Part shown: positions 42,635-42,932 of the stretch, piece after piece | How the letters are laid out: the number at the start of each line of letters is the position of its first letter | Numbering within the stretch: the first letter of the stretch is position 1 | DNA from: Microscillaceae bacterium | GTDB taxonomy: Bacteria; Bacteroidota; Bacteroidia; Cytophagales; Microscillaceae | NCBI GenBank assembly: GCA_011390205.1 | Contig: JAABSX010000034.1 | Coordinates: 1-42,932, forward strand | Direction: 5' to 3' | DNA: 42,932 nt | Notes under the pieces: model-generated | Told to the model about the DNA's origin: nothing | The model's input: only the letters and a program-made list of their open reading frames with translations | Databases searched by the model: none | Made by a program: the position numbers and the translations under genes

Positions 42635-42932
42635 CTACTCAATCCCCACCCCATCAATCACCCTCATAATCCTATCAGTCTCAGTCAGGGCTATGATAAT
42701 TTTTTGGTAGTGTAAGATGTCCTCAAACTCCAATACTCTGCCTTTGCGGTCTTTGAGCCACTTTTGGGCAGGCTGATAACCACCAATGTAGAACTCCCAA
42801 GCAACCGCAGGCACTCCCTCAAAGTATTGTGTATCATTGATATAAACTCTGTTACCTTCGTATTTGGGTTTATCTACTTCATTGTTGCCATTGATGGGGT
42901 ATTGGGTGAGGTACTGCTCTACCACGGGGCTT
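42635..42932 (-). CDS. C-terminal end of a type IIG/ISP-like restriction-modification protein (partial)
   Basis: About 99 codons, open at the right edge; the GTG at 42925 is internal and not the true start. Residues GGYQPAQKWLKDRKGR, EFEDILHYQKIIIALTETDRIM and a final short acidic end match the C-terminal region found in ISP-type and Eco57I-like restriction-modification enzymes and related helicase-methylases. That domain helps recognise or contact target DNA. It ends with TAG only 7 bases from repeat copy 2. It may be a paralogue of the left-edge enzyme, which would have such an end outside this window; not provable here. Confidence 0.7.
   Translation of the reverse strand, partial: SPVVEQYLTQYPINGNNEVDKPKYEGNRVYINDTQYFEGVPAVAWEFYIGGYQPAQKWLKDRKGRVLEFEDILHYQKIIIALTETDRIMRVIDGVGIE

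Noticed and set aside
42376-42637. ACCTA direct repeat as a target duplication for repeat copy 2
   Set aside because: The two ACCTA copies are offset unevenly from the element ends (42376-42380 and 42633-42637), five bases is weak, and one overlaps the neighbouring stop codon.

Overview
This 42.9 kb stretch looks like chromosomal DNA of a Bacteroidota bacterium, most likely a gliding, carotenoid-making member of the Cytophagales (the Microscilla/Flexibacter type). The pointers are AT-rich DNA, almost no Shine-Dalgarno sequences, several TAnnTTTG promoter-like boxes, and family content: a GldH-like lipoprotein, DUF2027-Smr, DUF2279, DUF2461, DUF2911, DUF6150 (SKYDA repeats), TPR-SpoIIE phosphatases, type III pantothenate kinase and CrtZ. 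Family names come from motifs recognised by eye; no database search was possible.

Layout. The left edge (1-2017, minus) holds most of a single-chain type IIG restriction-modification enzyme. The right edge (42635-42932, minus) holds the C-terminal end of another large restriction-modification protein. Beside each lies one copy of a ~245 bp imperfect repeat with terminal inverted repeats (2167-2414 and 42385-42627). The repeat has no ORF. Its central hairpin segment is inverted in one copy relative to the other, and copy 1 is flanked by a 6 bp direct repeat. This repeat is the most unusual thing in the window.

Between the repeats the genes are mostly ordinary. 2.5-9.2 kb: Smr protein, YfiM-like envelope protein, orphan Hpt domain, YiiX-like amidase, DUF2461, a large exported TPR protein and DUF2911. 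9.4-12 kb: GldH-like lipoprotein, cytoplasmic TPR protein and M50 membrane metalloprotease. 12-15.8 kb: a two-gene signalling unit, an exported-domain histidine kinase followed by a response regulator fused to an adenylate cyclase. 16-17.3 kb: a small lipoprotein and a basic secreted repeat protein of unknown function. 17.5-21.9 kb: lipoamide dehydrogenase, carotene hydroxylase plus rhomboid protease, and a Baeyer-Villiger-type monooxygenase. 22-25.5 kb: TPR-SpoIIE phosphatase, YceI lipoprotein and a small protein of unknown function. 25.7-31.7 kb: YdbS/YdbT-like PH-domain pair, coaX, a double SUKH protein, a lysozyme-like exported protein and an envelope beta protein. 31.7-42.3 kb: aspartokinase, fructose-1,6-bisphosphatase, SKYDA-repeat protein, SDR oxidoreductase, DUF481 barrel, C-terminal processing protease, DUF697-SHOCT protein, P5C dehydrogenase and a TetR regulator.

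Most genes are single or paired and often convergent, separated by strong hairpin terminators, including one 52-base perfect palindrome. Three of these hairpins lie on the stop codon of the upstream gene. I found no tRNA, rRNA, CRISPR array, transposase, integrase or prophage gene.
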